Part shown: piece after piece, positions 43,248 through 51,636 of the stretch
How positions within the stretch are numbered: the stretch's first letter is position 1
How the letters are laid out: each line of letters opens with the position of its first letter
Origin: Bradyrhizobium sp.
GTDB lineage: Bacteria; Pseudomonadota; Alphaproteobacteria; Rhizobiales; Xanthobacteraceae
DNA length: 64,000 nt
Direction of reading: 5' to 3'
NCBI RefSeq assembly: GCF_030646015.1
Contig: NZ_JAUSLT010000128.1
Location: 1-64,000 of the forward strand
Notes under the pieces: generated by a model
The model's input: the letters and a program-made list of their open reading frames with translations, nothing else
What the model was told of the DNA's origin: nothing
Databases searched by the model: none
Position numbers and translations under genes: made by a program

Positions 43248-43334
43248 CGTCATTGCGAGCGTCAGCGACGAAATCCATCTATCCGCTCGCTGAGGCATGG
43301 ATTGCGTCGTGGCTAACGCCTCCTCGCAATGACG
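43248..43334. repeat. palindromic repeat (CGTCATTGCGAGCG family), copy 3
   Basis: CGTCATTGCGAGCGTCAGCG and CGCCTCCTCGCAATGACG ends with inner GAAATCCAT and ATGGATTGC arms. It begins 12 bp after the carbonic anhydrase stop. Confidence 0.8.
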
Positions 43335-43416
43335 GTTGAAACGTCGCATTCACATTTCAAACATCTCGCGGATACACGTCCGCATTCCCGCGGCGCCATG
43401 CGCCCCACCCAGTGAC

Positions 43417-43519
43417 CGTCATCCCCCGCGCAGGCGGGGGATCCAGTAAGCCGCGGCTTTTCGGCTCCATCGCTGGCGTCTCTGGAATACTGGATCGCCC
43501 GCCTGCGCGGGCGATGACA
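43417..43519. repeat. palindromic repeat (GTCATCCCCCGC...GCGGGCGATGAC family), copy 2
   Basis: CGTCATCCCCCGCGCAGGCGG, GGATCCAGTA and the inverted TACTGGATCGCCCGCC, GCGGGCGATGAC. It shares its layout with the copy at 33171-33279. Confidence 0.8.
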
Positions 43520-43539
43520 GCGGAGGGCATTGCAAGACA

Positions 43540-44160
43540 TGCGTCTGGCTCCCGCGGCGCGAAGCGCCCGAGGCTTGCTTCAGTTTCGCCCTCTGCAAAG
43601 AAGAGAGGGCGCGGGGAAAGCCGGGCGCCGATCGCACCCGCGGTCGTGCACAAGAAGCGCACGAGTAGACCACAGGGCAACCGGATCATCCGGCTTTCCC
43701 CGCGCAACGGTTTACGGCTTATACGTGATCACCCTGGTGACCGGGCTTTCTTGCCACCATCGCCCTGCGGATTGATGATGCCTGCGAAGCCCGGTTGGGC
43801 TCGAAACATCTCCACGGGACTTGACGCCAGCGTCGGGGCGTCAGGCCAACACGACTTCGCCGTCCACGCCCGCCTCGCCAAAGCTCTCGCCGGACCTCGT
43901 CCCTATCCGGCGAGTTTCGTCGAAGGCGGTTTTTCAGCGCCGTTCGTCCGCGCGCCGGACGATCGCTCACGGGGAAAACCGCCCTGCAATCCCTTGCGCG
44001 CCCGACGCTGTCGCGTCCATCGCATCCCGCCGCGCGTTCGTGACGTGCGCACGCCCCTCGTTCGGGCGGGACGGGCGAATCACTAAAGGTGATTTGCCCG
44101 ACATGTTAAGCGGAATATTTTTGATTTCCGGGCTTGACTTTTGTTTCTGATAAACCGAAG
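43540..44160. repeat. mosaic repeat region without supported gene
   Basis: About 620 bp whose translated frames (for example CTTGCTTCAGTTTCGCCCT through CGGTTTACGGCTTATACGTG) are the low-complexity Arg/Pro/Ser type that I recall as a recurring spurious annotation in Bradyrhizobium genomes. It contains a GGGCGAATCAC-TAAAG-GTGATTTGCCC hairpin near 44070-44096 and a half-copy GAAGTGATTTGCCCGTC at 44158. No frame has real domain character. I regard it as a dispersed element relic. Confidence 0.5.
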
Positions 44161-44200
44161 TGATTTGCCCGTCGGGTCGTTCCGTCACCTGGCAGGACGG

Positions 44201-44292
44201 GAAAGGCGCGCTCTCGCGCCGTGCCCATCGTCTTTCCATGCCGCGGCAATTGCTGGTGGGCACGGCGCAAATGCGCCTTTGCCCACCCTGCG
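44201..44292. repeat. palindromic repeat (GTGGGCACGGCGCAAA family), copy 1
   Basis: GCGCGCTCTCGCGCCGTGCCCA and the facing GGTGGGCACGGCGCAAATGCGCCTTTGCCCACC arms lie just past the asd stop. The same GTGGGCA...TTTGCCCACC sequence forms the repeat at 46935-47024. Confidence 0.75.
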
Positions 44293-44294
44293 GA

Positions 44295-45329
44295 CTACGC
44301 GGCCTTCTTCTTCGCGCTGATCAGCTTGCGGTTGATCAGGCATTCGGCGATCTGGACCGCGTTCAGCGCCGCGCCCTTGCGCAGATTGTCCGACACGCAC
44401 CACAGCACGAGGCCGTTCTCCACCGTGGGATCGGTGCGGATGCGGCTGATATAGGTGGCGTCCTCGCCGGCGGCTTCATAGGGCGTGACGTAGCCGCCCG
44501 GTTCGTGCTTGTCGATCACGAGGCAGCCCGGCGCGTTGCGCAGGATGTCGCGCGCCTCGTCGGCCGAGATCGGGTTTTCGAATTCGATGGTGACGGCTTC
44601 GGAATGGCCGACGAACACCGGCACCCGAACGCAGGTAGCGGTCAGCTTGATTTTGGGATCAAGAATCTTCTTGGTCTCCATCATCATCTTCCACTCTTCC
44701 TTGGTGTAGCCGTCCTCCATGAACACGTCGATCTCGGGGATCACGTTGAAGGCGATACGCTTGGGGAATTTCTTGTTGATCAGTTCGCTGTTGGTGTAGA
44801 CCGCCTTGGTCTGCGAAAACAATTCGTCCATGGCGTCCTTGCCGGCGCCCGACACCGATTGATAGGTCGAGACCACGACGCGCTTGATGACGGCGCGATC
44901 GTGCAGCGGCTTCAGCGCGACCACGAGCTGCGCGGTCGAGCAGTTCGGGTTGGCGATGATGTTCTTCTTGGTGAAGCCCGCCACCGCATCCGCGTTGACC
45001 TCGGGCACGATCAGCGGCACGTCCGGATCCATCCGCCACGCCGAGGAATTGTCGATCACGACGGCACCGGCGGCGCCGATCTTCGGCGACCATTCCTTCG
45101 ACACCGCACCACCCGCCGACATCAGGCAGATATCGACGTCAGAGAAATCGAAATGCTCCAGCGCCTTGCACTTCAGGGTGCGGTCGCCATAGGACACTTC
45201 GACGCCCATGCTGCGGCGTGAGGCCAGCGCCACCACCTCGTCAGCCGGGAATTTGCGTTCGTCCAGAATGTTGAGCATTTCCCGCCCGACATTGCCGGTC
45301 GCTCCGACCAGCGCGACTTTGTAACCCAT
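44295..45329 (-). CDS. asd: aspartate-semialdehyde dehydrogenase
   Basis: A 344-residue enzyme that reduces aspartyl phosphate to aspartate semialdehyde, the branch point to Lys/DAP, Met and Thr. The NADP fold starts VALVGATGNVGREM; the catalytic Cys130 is in NPNCST, STYQSVSGAG lies near 155 and the substrate Arg/His segment RVPVFVGHSEAV near 245. Length is standard. A helical insert around residues 165-215 is the usual dimerisation part. Confidence 0.97.
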   Translation of the reverse strand: MGYKVALVGATGNVGREMLNILDERKFPADEVVALASRRSMGVEVSYGDRTLKCKALEHFDFSDVDICLMSAGGAVSKEWSPKIGAAGAVVIDNSSAWRMDPDVPLIVPEVNADAVAGFTKKNIIANPNCSTAQLVVALKPLHDRAVIKRVVVSTYQSVSGAGKDAMDELFSQTKAVYTNSELINKKFPKRIAFNVIPEIDVFMEDGYTKEEWKMMMETKKILDPKIKLTATCVRVPVFVGHSEAVTIEFENPISADEARDILRNAPGCLVIDKHEPGGYVTPYEAAGEDATYISRIRTDPTVENGLVLWCVSDNLRKGAALNAVQIAECLINRKLISAKKKAA

Positions 45330-45445
45330 CGTTCACTCTCCGACGAAAAATGCTCACCCTCCGCCCGAGGCGGAAAGGGAAGAGGCAGCGCTTCTATGCG
45401 AGAAACGCCCTCAATACAACGTTACACCGTTTGTCCGGGCGTTTG

Positions 45446-46240
45446 ATGCAATCGTTTTTGGCTTCCCCTGCCAACTCATATTACTCGACCAGGATACATC
45501 CGGCGCTGACCAGCTTTGCCGATGAATGTTGCGGCATGCTGGCGCGTCTGATGGCCTATGTGGGGACGCTGGCGCTGCTTGCCATCGTCGGTGTTCATCT
45601 GTGGGACCGATTGCCCGAGATCGCCGACGCCGAACCATTGGCACAGACGGGCTGGGACGTGGCTGCGCGCGCGCACCCGGCGTTTGCCGTCAGCCGGACC
45701 GATTCGTCAGATAAGACAGAGTCTTACGAGATTCTTCGGCATCCCGGGGGTGGCCGCAAGGATGTCTTCCGCTGGGGCCCCCCCGGCATATGGCCGGCAG
45801 CCGAGCTCGAAATCTATCGTTTCGGCGCAGAACTGGGCCAATCCGGACCCGTCACGGCCGACCTGGCCGAGCGCATGGGGGCTCAGGACCCATCCGATAT
45901 CGAGGCCGCCGGTGTCATCGACAGCAAATTCGGCCATGTGACGCTGCTCCGCCTCGCCGACGACGCGCGCGCCTGCCTTGGCTTCGTCAGGCGTATCGAC
46001 GAACCCGGCCTGCAGATCTCCGGCTGGTCCTGCCAGGGGGAGGCCCTGCCGGCGCGGCGCGTCGCGATCTCCTGCATGCTGAACCGGCTGATGCTGCTGA
46101 CGGCCGTAAATGACCCGAAACTGGCCGAATTGTTCGCCCGCGCCGAACTCAAGCGCAGCACCTGTGCCAGCGCCACCTCAGCCACATCGGCCGATTGGGT
46201 CACCGCCGCGCAAAACCCGCTGCTGCGCGGCCGGCTCTAG
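45446..46240 (+). CDS. membrane-anchored protein of unknown function
   Basis: About 264 residues. After SYYSTRIHPALTSFADECCG there is one transmembrane helix, LMAYVGTLALLAIVGVHLWDRL, near residues 37-58, and the rest is probably periplasmic, with four Cys. I recognise no domain. SDKTESYEILRHPGGGRKDVFRWG and LLRLADDARACLGFVRR are well-defined segments. The start is uncertain: ATG 45446 has no clear ribosome binding site, and in-frame starts exist at 45350 and at the MLAR near 45536. Confidence 0.65.
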   Translation: MQSFLASPANSYYSTRIHPALTSFADECCGMLARLMAYVGTLALLAIVGVHLWDRLPEIADAEPLAQTGWDVAARAHPAFAVSRTDSSDKTESYEILRHPGGGRKDVFRWGPPGIWPAAELEIYRFGAELGQSGPVTADLAERMGAQDPSDIEAAGVIDSKFGHVTLLRLADDARACLGFVRRIDEPGLQISGWSCQGEALPARRVAISCMLNRLMLLTAVNDPKLAELFARAELKRSTCASATSATSADWVTAAQNPLLRGRL

Positions 46241-46394
46241 CTTCTTCTCCCCTCCTCCCGCGTAGCGGTGGGGAGCGGCCGGGGGTGGGGGGCGCTTAGC
46301 AAACTCGCTGGCAATCGAATACGCCGATAGACCCCCCACCCCCGACCCCTCCCCACCACGCGCAAGAGGCGCGTGGGAGGAGGGGAGCAGAAAG
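46241..46394. repeat. G/C-rich palindromic element (CCCCTCCTCCC...GGGGGTGGGG), copy 1
   Basis: Outer arms CTTCTCCCCTCC / GGAGGGGAGCAGAAAG and inner GGGGTGGGGGG / CCCCCCACCCC flank a 40-bp core. The core is homologous, in inverse orientation, to the core of 51451-51626 (both contain GGGGGGTCTATC...GCGnATTCGA when aligned). Confidence 0.85.
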
Positions 46395-46542
46395 CCCAAG
46401 GCTTTGGTTTTTATGAAACTTTTTCGGTCACCTCTGCATTATTGTGATGTGGTGTGGCCCAATTGACCTAGCGACGATATACCCGGTGCAGCTAAGATGG
46501 CTGCAAATCGGATATGGCGGTCCGGCCGCCCGTGAGGACCTG

Positions 46543-46923
46543 ATGACCCTGAAATTCCCTGCCGCGACCAAGCTCGCGGCGTTGCTTGCCGCAGCCGCCG
46601 TCGTCGCGATCAGCTTTGGCGTCGCTCCGGCTGATGCCCAGACCCGATACGACCGCGACGGCCGGCCCTATTACGGCAAGCAGGGCCCGAACCGTTCCTA
46701 CCAGCAGGGCCCGCGCACGCGCGTCTACGTCACCACGCGCTCCTGGCTCGACGCCGGCACCGAAGTGCTGCCCGGCGACCGCAAGTTCCAGGACTACGCA
46801 TTCCCGCCGGCGCTCGGCTACCCCTCGTTCGCCCGCGAGAACCTGAACCGCCCGATCGACCGGCACCCGCTGAACCCGCCGTCGGACATGGGTGGCTATC
46901 CGCAGCGCTTCCCGCTGTATTGA
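46543..46923 (+). CDS. small exported protein of unknown function
   Basis: A 126-residue protein with a signal peptide (MTLKFPAATKLAALLAAAAV to about ADAQT). The mature part is Tyr/Pro/Arg-rich: YDRDGRPYYGKQGPNRSY, VYVTTRSWLDAGTEVLPGDRKFQDYAFPP and a C-terminal PPSDMGGYPQRFPLY. No domain recognised; it resembles small Rhizobiales periplasmic proteins of unknown role. ATG 46543 with GTGAGGA upstream is preferred to a start 33 codons earlier. Confidence 0.7.
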   Translation: MTLKFPAATKLAALLAAAAVVAISFGVAPADAQTRYDRDGRPYYGKQGPNRSYQQGPRTRVYVTTRSWLDAGTEVLPGDRKFQDYAFPPALGYPSFARENLNRPIDRHPLNPPSDMGGYPQRFPLY

Positions 46924-46934
46924 TTGCGAAAATT

Positions 46935-47024
46935 TAGGGTGGGCAAAGGCGCTTTTGCGCCGTGCCCACCATTCAAAACAGGATCGAGTTGATGGTGGGC
47001 ACGCTCGCGCTTTGCCCACCCTAC
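46935..47024. repeat. palindromic repeat (TAGGGTGGGCAAAGGC family), copy 2
   Basis: TAGGGTGGGCAAAGGCGC and GCGCTTTGCCCACCCTA are inverted ends with a second inner pair GTGCCCACC / GGTGGGCAC. It fills the convergent gap between the small exported protein gene and leuB. Confidence 0.85.
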
Positions 47025-47037
47025 GGATTCGCTGCGC

Positions 47038-48150
47038 CTAAGCGTGCAGCGCCTGCAGCTCTTTCAGGATCGCCTCGCCCATCTCGGTCGTATTCACCGC
47101 AATGGTGCCTTCCGACTTGATGTCGGCGGTGCGCAGGCCTTTTGCCAATACCGCCGCGATCGCGGCATCGAGCTTGTCGGCCAGTTCGCCCATGTCGAAC
47201 GAATAGCGCAACGCCATTCCGAATGAGGCGATCATCGCGATCGGATTGGCGGCGCCGGTGCCGGCGATGTCCGGCGCCGAGCCGTGCACCGGCTCGAACA
47301 GCGAGCGGCGCTTTTTGGTCTTGACGTCGATCTCGCCGAGCGACGCCGAGGGCAGCATGCCGAGCGAGCCCGTCAGCATCGCCGCGATATCGCTGAGCAT
47401 GTCGCCGAACAGGTTGTCGGTCACGATGACGTCGAACTGCTTCGGCCATTTGACGAGGTTCATGCCGCCGGAATCGGCCAGCTGGTGCTCGAGCTGCACG
47501 TCCTTGTATTCGCGCGCATGCACCTGGGTGACCACTTCGTTCCAGAGCACGCCCGACTTCATGACGTTGCGCTTTTCCATCGAGGTCAGCTTGTTGCGGC
47601 GTTTTCGCGCCAGATCGAACGCGACCCGGGCGATGCGCTCGATCTCGTAGGTGTCATACACTTGCGTATCGATGGCGCGCTTCTGGCCGTTGCCGAGATC
47701 GGTGATGGTTTTGGGCTCGCCGAAATAGACCCCGCCGGTGAGCTCGCGCACGATCATGATGTCGAGGCCCTCGACCACTTCGCGCTTCAGGCTGGAGGCG
47801 TCCGCCAGCGCCGGATAGCACACCGCCGGGCGCAGATTGGCGAACAGCGCCATGTCCTTGCGCAGCCGCAACAGCCCGGCCTCGGGCCGCGCGTCATAGG
47901 GCACGCTGTCCCACTTCGGACCGCCGACCGCGCCGAAAATCACCGCATCGGCGGCCATCGCCATCGCCATCGTGGCGTCGGTGATGCTCTGCTGGCTGGC
48001 GTCATAGGCCGAGCCGCCGACCAGGCCCGGTTCGGTCGTAAAATGCGCGATGCCCTGCGCGTCGAGCCAGTCGATCAGGCGCTTCACCTCCGCCATCACT
48101 TCGGGGCCGATGCCGTCGCCGGGGAGAAGCAGCAGTTTGTGGGTCGCCAT
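47038..48150 (-). CDS. leuB: 3-isopropylmalate dehydrogenase
   Basis: A 370-residue enzyme of leucine synthesis oxidising 3-isopropylmalate with NAD. It starts [32 protein letters not shown] and [13 protein letters not shown] are substrate-site segments, and [28 protein letters not shown] is the family signature with the metal Asp residues. [18 protein letters not shown] follows as expected. A longer reading from 48204 starts inside a palindromic repeat and is rejected. Confidence 0.97.
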   Translation of the reverse strand: MATHKLLLLPGDGIGPEVMAEVKRLIDWLDAQGIAHFTTEPGLVGGSAYDASQQSITDATMAMAMAADAVIFGAVGGPKWDSVPYDARPEAGLLRLRKDMALFANLRPAVCYPALADASSLKREVVEGLDIMIVRELTGGVYFGEPKTITDLGNGQKRAIDTQVYDTYEIERIARVAFDLARKRRNKLTSMEKRNVMKSGVLWNEVVTQVHAREYKDVQLEHQLADSGGMNLVKWPKQFDVIVTDNLFGDMLSDIAAMLTGSLGMLPSASLGEIDVKTKKRRSLFEPVHGSAPDIAGTGAANPIAMIASFGMALRYSFDMGELADKLDAAIAAVLAKGLRTADIKSEGTIAVNTTEMGEAILKELQALHA

Positions 48151-48177
48151 GGTCGATACCTCAGAGGCTTTGTTGCT

Positions 48178-48253
48178 TGTCATGCCCGGGCTTGACCCGG
48201 GCATCCATCACTCAGGAAAACGCTGGATTGCCGGGTCAAGCCCGGCAATGACG
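48178..48253. repeat. palindromic repeat (TCATGCCCGGGCTTGACCCGGGCA family)
   Basis: TCATGCCCGGGCTTGACCCG / GCCGGGTCAAGCCCGGCAATGACGA form inverted arms around CATCCATCACTC. It stands between the divergent leuB and EamA-type genes. Confidence 0.8.
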
Positions 48254-48368
48254 AGGGAGGAAGGTCCGGCGGGAGTGCTAATGCGCGCGGGGCGGATTGG
48301 CAAGGCGGCACGCTTCAGCGACAATTGCGCGCAAGCCCGCCCCAAGACGGACCGCCAAGACGGACCTC

Positions 48369-49232
48369 ATGACCCCAGCCATCCTGTTTGCCTTTGCGTC
48401 CGCGGCCTGTCTCGGCGCGGGCGTGGTCACGACGCAATTCGGGTTGCGCAGCGTCGAGCCGATCTCGGGCGCCGCGATCAGTGTTCCCGCCTTCACGCTA
48501 TTGTTCCTGCTGCTGTCGCCGCTGCTTCTGTATGGCGAGCCCGTGGTGTGGCGCGGGGTGCCGATTTTCGCCGCCATCGGCCTGGTTTTCCCGGCGCTGC
48601 TCACCCTCATGACCTTTGCATCCAACCGGGCGCTGGGGCCTGTGGTCACCTCGACGCTGGGCAATCTCGCGCCGCTGTTCGCGGTGGCGCTGGCGATCAT
48701 GGTGCTGCAGGAACCGCTGCGGGGCTTGCAGCTCGCGGGCCTCGTCATCGCGGTGAGCGGTGCGGTGATCATCACCGTGACGCGCCCGCGCGACTTCGGC
48801 AGCTGGCGGACCTGGGCGCTGCTGCTGCCGCTCGGCGGCGCGGTGCTGCGCGGCGTCATCCCGCCGGTGGTCAAGCTCGGGCTCGAGGTCTGGCCCAGCC
48901 CGCTGTGGGCCTGCCTGATCGGTTACGTCATGTCGTCGCTGGTCGTGCTGATCGTTCAGCGCGTCCGCCGGGGAAGTTTTGTGGTCGCAGCGCCATGGTC
49001 CGGCCGGTTGTGGTTTGCCGTCACGGGGATTCTCAATGGCCTGAGCGCGCTGACGCTGTTTGCCGCCGTGCGCCACGGGCCGATTACGCTGGTGGCGCCG
49101 CTGGTGGCGGTCTATCCGCTGGTGACCGTGCTGCTGAGCGCCATCCTGCTGCGTCAGGTGCTGATCACGGGGCGGATCCTTGCCGGAACCGCGCTGACGG
49201 TGGCGGGCGTCGCCCTGGTGCTGATCGGGTAA
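48369..49232 (+). CDS. DMT/EamA family permease
   Basis: A 287-residue protein with about ten transmembrane helices in two EamA repeats of five. The first begins TPAILFAFASAACLGAGVV and ends near ALAIMVLQEPLRGLQLAGLVIAVSGAVII; the second ends VYPLVTVLLSAILLRQVLITGRILAGTALTVAGVALVLIG, the characteristic last two helices. Such carriers export amino acids or metabolites; the substrate is not identifiable. ATG 48369 is used; a frame-compatible start at 48297 adds a polar, unlikely tail. Confidence 0.88.
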   Translation: MTPAILFAFASAACLGAGVVTTQFGLRSVEPISGAAISVPAFTLLFLLLSPLLLYGEPVVWRGVPIFAAIGLVFPALLTLMTFASNRALGPVVTSTLGNLAPLFAVALAIMVLQEPLRGLQLAGLVIAVSGAVIITVTRPRDFGSWRTWALLLPLGGAVLRGVIPPVVKLGLEVWPSPLWACLIGYVMSSLVVLIVQRVRRGSFVVAAPWSGRLWFAVTGILNGLSALTLFAAVRHGPITLVAPLVAVYPLVTVLLSAILLRQVLITGRILAGTALTVAGVALVLIG

Positions 49233-49333
49233 AGCAGGAGCGGCGTTGCGCGATCGGCAAGACACCATTGCCAGGCTGTGCCTGTGCAACCGCCGCCTGG
49301 CCTGCCAGAATGCCGGCCAGCCGGAGTAACCCC

Positions 49334-50524
49334 TTGCACGCCCCCGACCGCCCCTCGGCCCCTGCGCATCCCGCGCGGCTGATTCTCATCCTGTCGCTGG
49401 CGCCCACGGTCGGTCTCGGCATCGGCCGTTTCGCCTATGCGCTGGTGCTGCCGGACATGCGCGACGCGCTGGTCTGGTCGTATTCGGCCGCGGGTTTCAT
49501 GAACACCATCAATGCGGCGGGCTATCTCGCCGGCGCGCTGCTGGCCTCGCGCCTGATCCGGCGCTTTGGGCTGGCGGCTTCGGTGCGCTGGGGAACGCTG
49601 GCCTGCGTGGTCTCGCTGGCGCTCTGCGCCGTCTCCGGCAATTTTGTCGTCTTGAGCTTTGCCCGGTTACTGGCCGGTTTTGCCGCCGCGCTCGGATTCG
49701 TCGGTGGCGGCGCGCTGGCGGCGACCATCGCGCAGTCGCGGCCGGAGCGAGCCAATTTCCTGCTCAGCCTGTTCTATGCCGGACCTGGCAGCGGCATTCT
49801 GTTATCCGGGCTGATCGCGCCTTACGTGCTGCAGGCGTTCGGGCCGGGGTCATGGTGGATCGTGTGGTGGGCGCTAACATTGCTCGCCACCGCCATGACC
49901 TTTCCGCTGCTGCTGGCGCCGATCGACACCAATGCCGGCGTCGCCGATGCGGCGACGGCCCCCTTCGCGATCCGGCCGGTGCTGCTCTATCTCGGCGGCT
50001 ACTTCCTGTTCGGCGCCGGCTACATCGCCTACATGACCTTCATGATCGCCTATGTGCGCGACGCCGGCGGCGGTGCCGCGGCCCAGAGCGCGTTCTGGAG
50101 CCTGATCGGCCTCAGCGCCTTCGCAACACCCTGGGTGTGGCGCCGCGTGCTGGCGCTCGACCGCGGCGGACTCTCGACCACCATCATTCTCGGCGTCAAC
50201 GCGATCGGCGCGGCGTTGCCGATCTTCGGGCATTCGCCGCTGCTGCTGGCGATATCAGCGCTCGTGTTCGGCGTCGCGTTCTTTGCCGTGGTGGGATCGA
50301 CCACCGCCTTCGTGCGCCTCAACTATCCGCCGGCCGCCTGGCCGACCGCGATCGCGGCGATGACCATCGCCTTCGGCATCGGCCAGACCCTCGGGCCGAT
50401 CGCGGTCGGCGCCATCACCGATGCCATGGGCAGCCTGTCCTATGCGTTGAACGTCTCGGCGGCGATGCTGGCAATCGGCGCGGTGGCATCGGCGTTTCAG
50501 CCCAGGCTGGCGCGCAAATCATAG
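49334..50524 (+). CDS. MFS transporter (YbfB/YjiJ-like)
   Basis: A 396-residue, 12-helix carrier. RLILILSLAPTVGLGIGRFAYALVLPDMRDAL is the first helix and loop of the YbfB/YjiJ branch, with AAGFMNTINAAGYLAGALLASRLIRRFG the next. GGAG at 49323-49326 lies 7 bp before a TTG at 49334, the best start because no ATG follows until residue 43. An open frame upstream to 48050 is read through the EamA gene in another frame and is not real. Substrate unknown. Confidence 0.85.
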   Translation: MHAPDRPSAPAHPARLILILSLAPTVGLGIGRFAYALVLPDMRDALVWSYSAAGFMNTINAAGYLAGALLASRLIRRFGLAASVRWGTLACVVSLALCAVSGNFVVLSFARLLAGFAAALGFVGGGALAATIAQSRPERANFLLSLFYAGPGSGILLSGLIAPYVLQAFGPGSWWIVWWALTLLATAMTFPLLLAPIDTNAGVADAATAPFAIRPVLLYLGGYFLFGAGYIAYMTFMIAYVRDAGGGAAAQSAFWSLIGLSAFATPWVWRRVLALDRGGLSTTIILGVNAIGAALPIFGHSPLLLAISALVFGVAFFAVVGSTTAFVRLNYPPAAWPTAIAAMTIAFGIGQTLGPIAVGAITDAMGSLSYALNVSAAMLAIGAVASAFQPRLARKS

Positions 50525-50568
50525 GCCAGGCTAAGGTGCTTTGTGCCGACGCCAATGAGATCAGGACG

Positions 50569-51636
50569 ATGAATTCCGCGACGCCCAGCCCGCGTTCCAC
50601 AAACGGTCGCTTTCTCACCGGCTTGCTCGGTGCGCCGATCGCGCAGTCGGCTTCGCCGGCGATGCACGAACAAGCGGCCAAAGCGCTGGGCGTACATTGC
50701 CATTATCAGCTGATCGAAGTCGCCAATGCCGGGCACGAAGAACTCAAGATCCTGCTCGAGGGTATCAGGCGGCTGGGGTTCGCCGGCATCAACGTCACCT
50801 TTCCCTACAAGGAAGCCGTGCTCGACCTGCTCGACGAACTGTCGCCGCGCGCCGCCCTGATCGGCGCCGTCAACACCGTCGTCGTCCGCGACAACAGGTT
50901 GATCGGCCACAACACCGATGCGACCGGTTTCGCGCGCGCCATCACCGGCCTCGTCGCCGCCTCCTCGCATGGCGCCGTCGCCGTGATCGGCGCCGGCGGC
51001 GTCGGCAAGGCGATTGCATTTGCGCTGGCCGGGCTGGGCGTCCGCGAATTGCGGATCTTCGATAGCGATCACGCCAAGGCCGCGCAGCTGGCGGCCCGGC
51101 TTGAGGGCCAGGCAACAGCATGCGTTACGACGAGCGTCGAGGATGCGTTGCGGGGTGTGGCGGGCGTGGTCAACGGCTCGCCGGTCGGGATGCTGCCCAA
51201 CGTCGATACGCCGGTTCCCGATACGCTGCTGCATGCCGGGCTGTGGGTCGCCGATGCGGTGTATTCGCCGCTCTGGACGCCGCTGTTGACCGCCGCGAAG
51301 GCCCGCGGCGCCCGTGTCATGACCGGACGAGAACTCGCGATCCATCAGGCGGCGGACGCCTTCGAACTTTTCACGGGACTGGCGCCGTCCATCGCCGAAC
51401 TGGGAATGGCATTCGACGGCGTGATGGCAGGAAGATACGCCGCTTCATCGTCTCCCCTCCCTCCACGCGCCCTTGCGCGTGGCGGGGAGGGGTCGGGGGT
51501 GGGGGGTCTATCAGCGCATTCGACTGACAGCGAATTTGCGGAGGCACCCCCCACCCCCGACCCCTCCCCGCCGCTGCGCCCGCCTTCGCCCAGTGGCTTC
51601 GGCGGACACAGCGGAGGGAGGGGAGAAGGAAGCTAG
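50569..51636 (+). CDS. aroE: shikimate/quinate dehydrogenase with repeat-encoded C-terminal extension
   Basis: A 355-residue protein, against about 280 for the family. FLTGLLGAPIAQSASPAMH, NVTFPYK (Lys81), NTDATGF (Asp117) and GAGGVGKA (141-148, NAD(P) site) are all intact, so residues 1-292 form a complete enzyme reducing dehydroshikimate or oxidising quinate/shikimate. From residue 294 on, the sequence is the translation of the palindromic repeat at 51451-51626 and is Pro/Gly/Ser-rich. The stop overlaps that of the opposing molybdoenzyme gene in CTAG. Whether it is the biosynthetic or a catabolic paralogue is unclear. Confidence 0.88.
   Translation: MNSATPSPRSTNGRFLTGLLGAPIAQSASPAMHEQAAKALGVHCHYQLIEVANAGHEELKILLEGIRRLGFAGINVTFPYKEAVLDLLDELSPRAALIGAVNTVVVRDNRLIGHNTDATGFARAITGLVAASSHGAVAVIGAGGVGKAIAFALAGLGVRELRIFDSDHAKAAQLAARLEGQATACVTTSVEDALRGVAGVVNGSPVGMLPNVDTPVPDTLLHAGLWVADAVYSPLWTPLLTAAKARGARVMTGRELAIHQAADAFELFTGLAPSIAELGMAFDGVMAGRYAASSSPLPPRALARGGEGSGVGGLSAHSTDSEFAEAPPTPDPSPPLRPPSPSGFGGHSGGRGEGS
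51451..51626. repeat. G/C-rich palindromic element, copy 2, overlapping the aroE 3' end
   Basis: TCTCCCCTCCCTCCACGCGC ... GGAGGGAGGGGAGA ends, inner GGGGTCGGGGGTGGGG / CCCCACCCCCGACCCC arms. It is the inverse of the element at 46241-46394, with a homologous core, and it is read in frame by aroE. Confidence 0.85.

Noticed and set aside
43412..44086. A 224-residue plus-strand frame in the repeat mosaic
   Set aside because: Arg/Pro/Ser-rich translation of repeats, with no domain; similar spurious proteins recur in related genomes as far as I remember.
48050..50524. An apparent 824-residue fusion ending in the MFS transporter
   Set aside because: The first 430 codons run through leuB upstream sequence, a repeat and the EamA gene in a non-coding frame; the real transporter starts at the TTG with a ribosome binding site at 49334.
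49852..51636. An apparent 594-residue protein ending in shikimate dehydrogenase
   Set aside because: The first 239 codons are an out-of-frame reading of the MFS gene; the AroE domain starts at ATG 50569.
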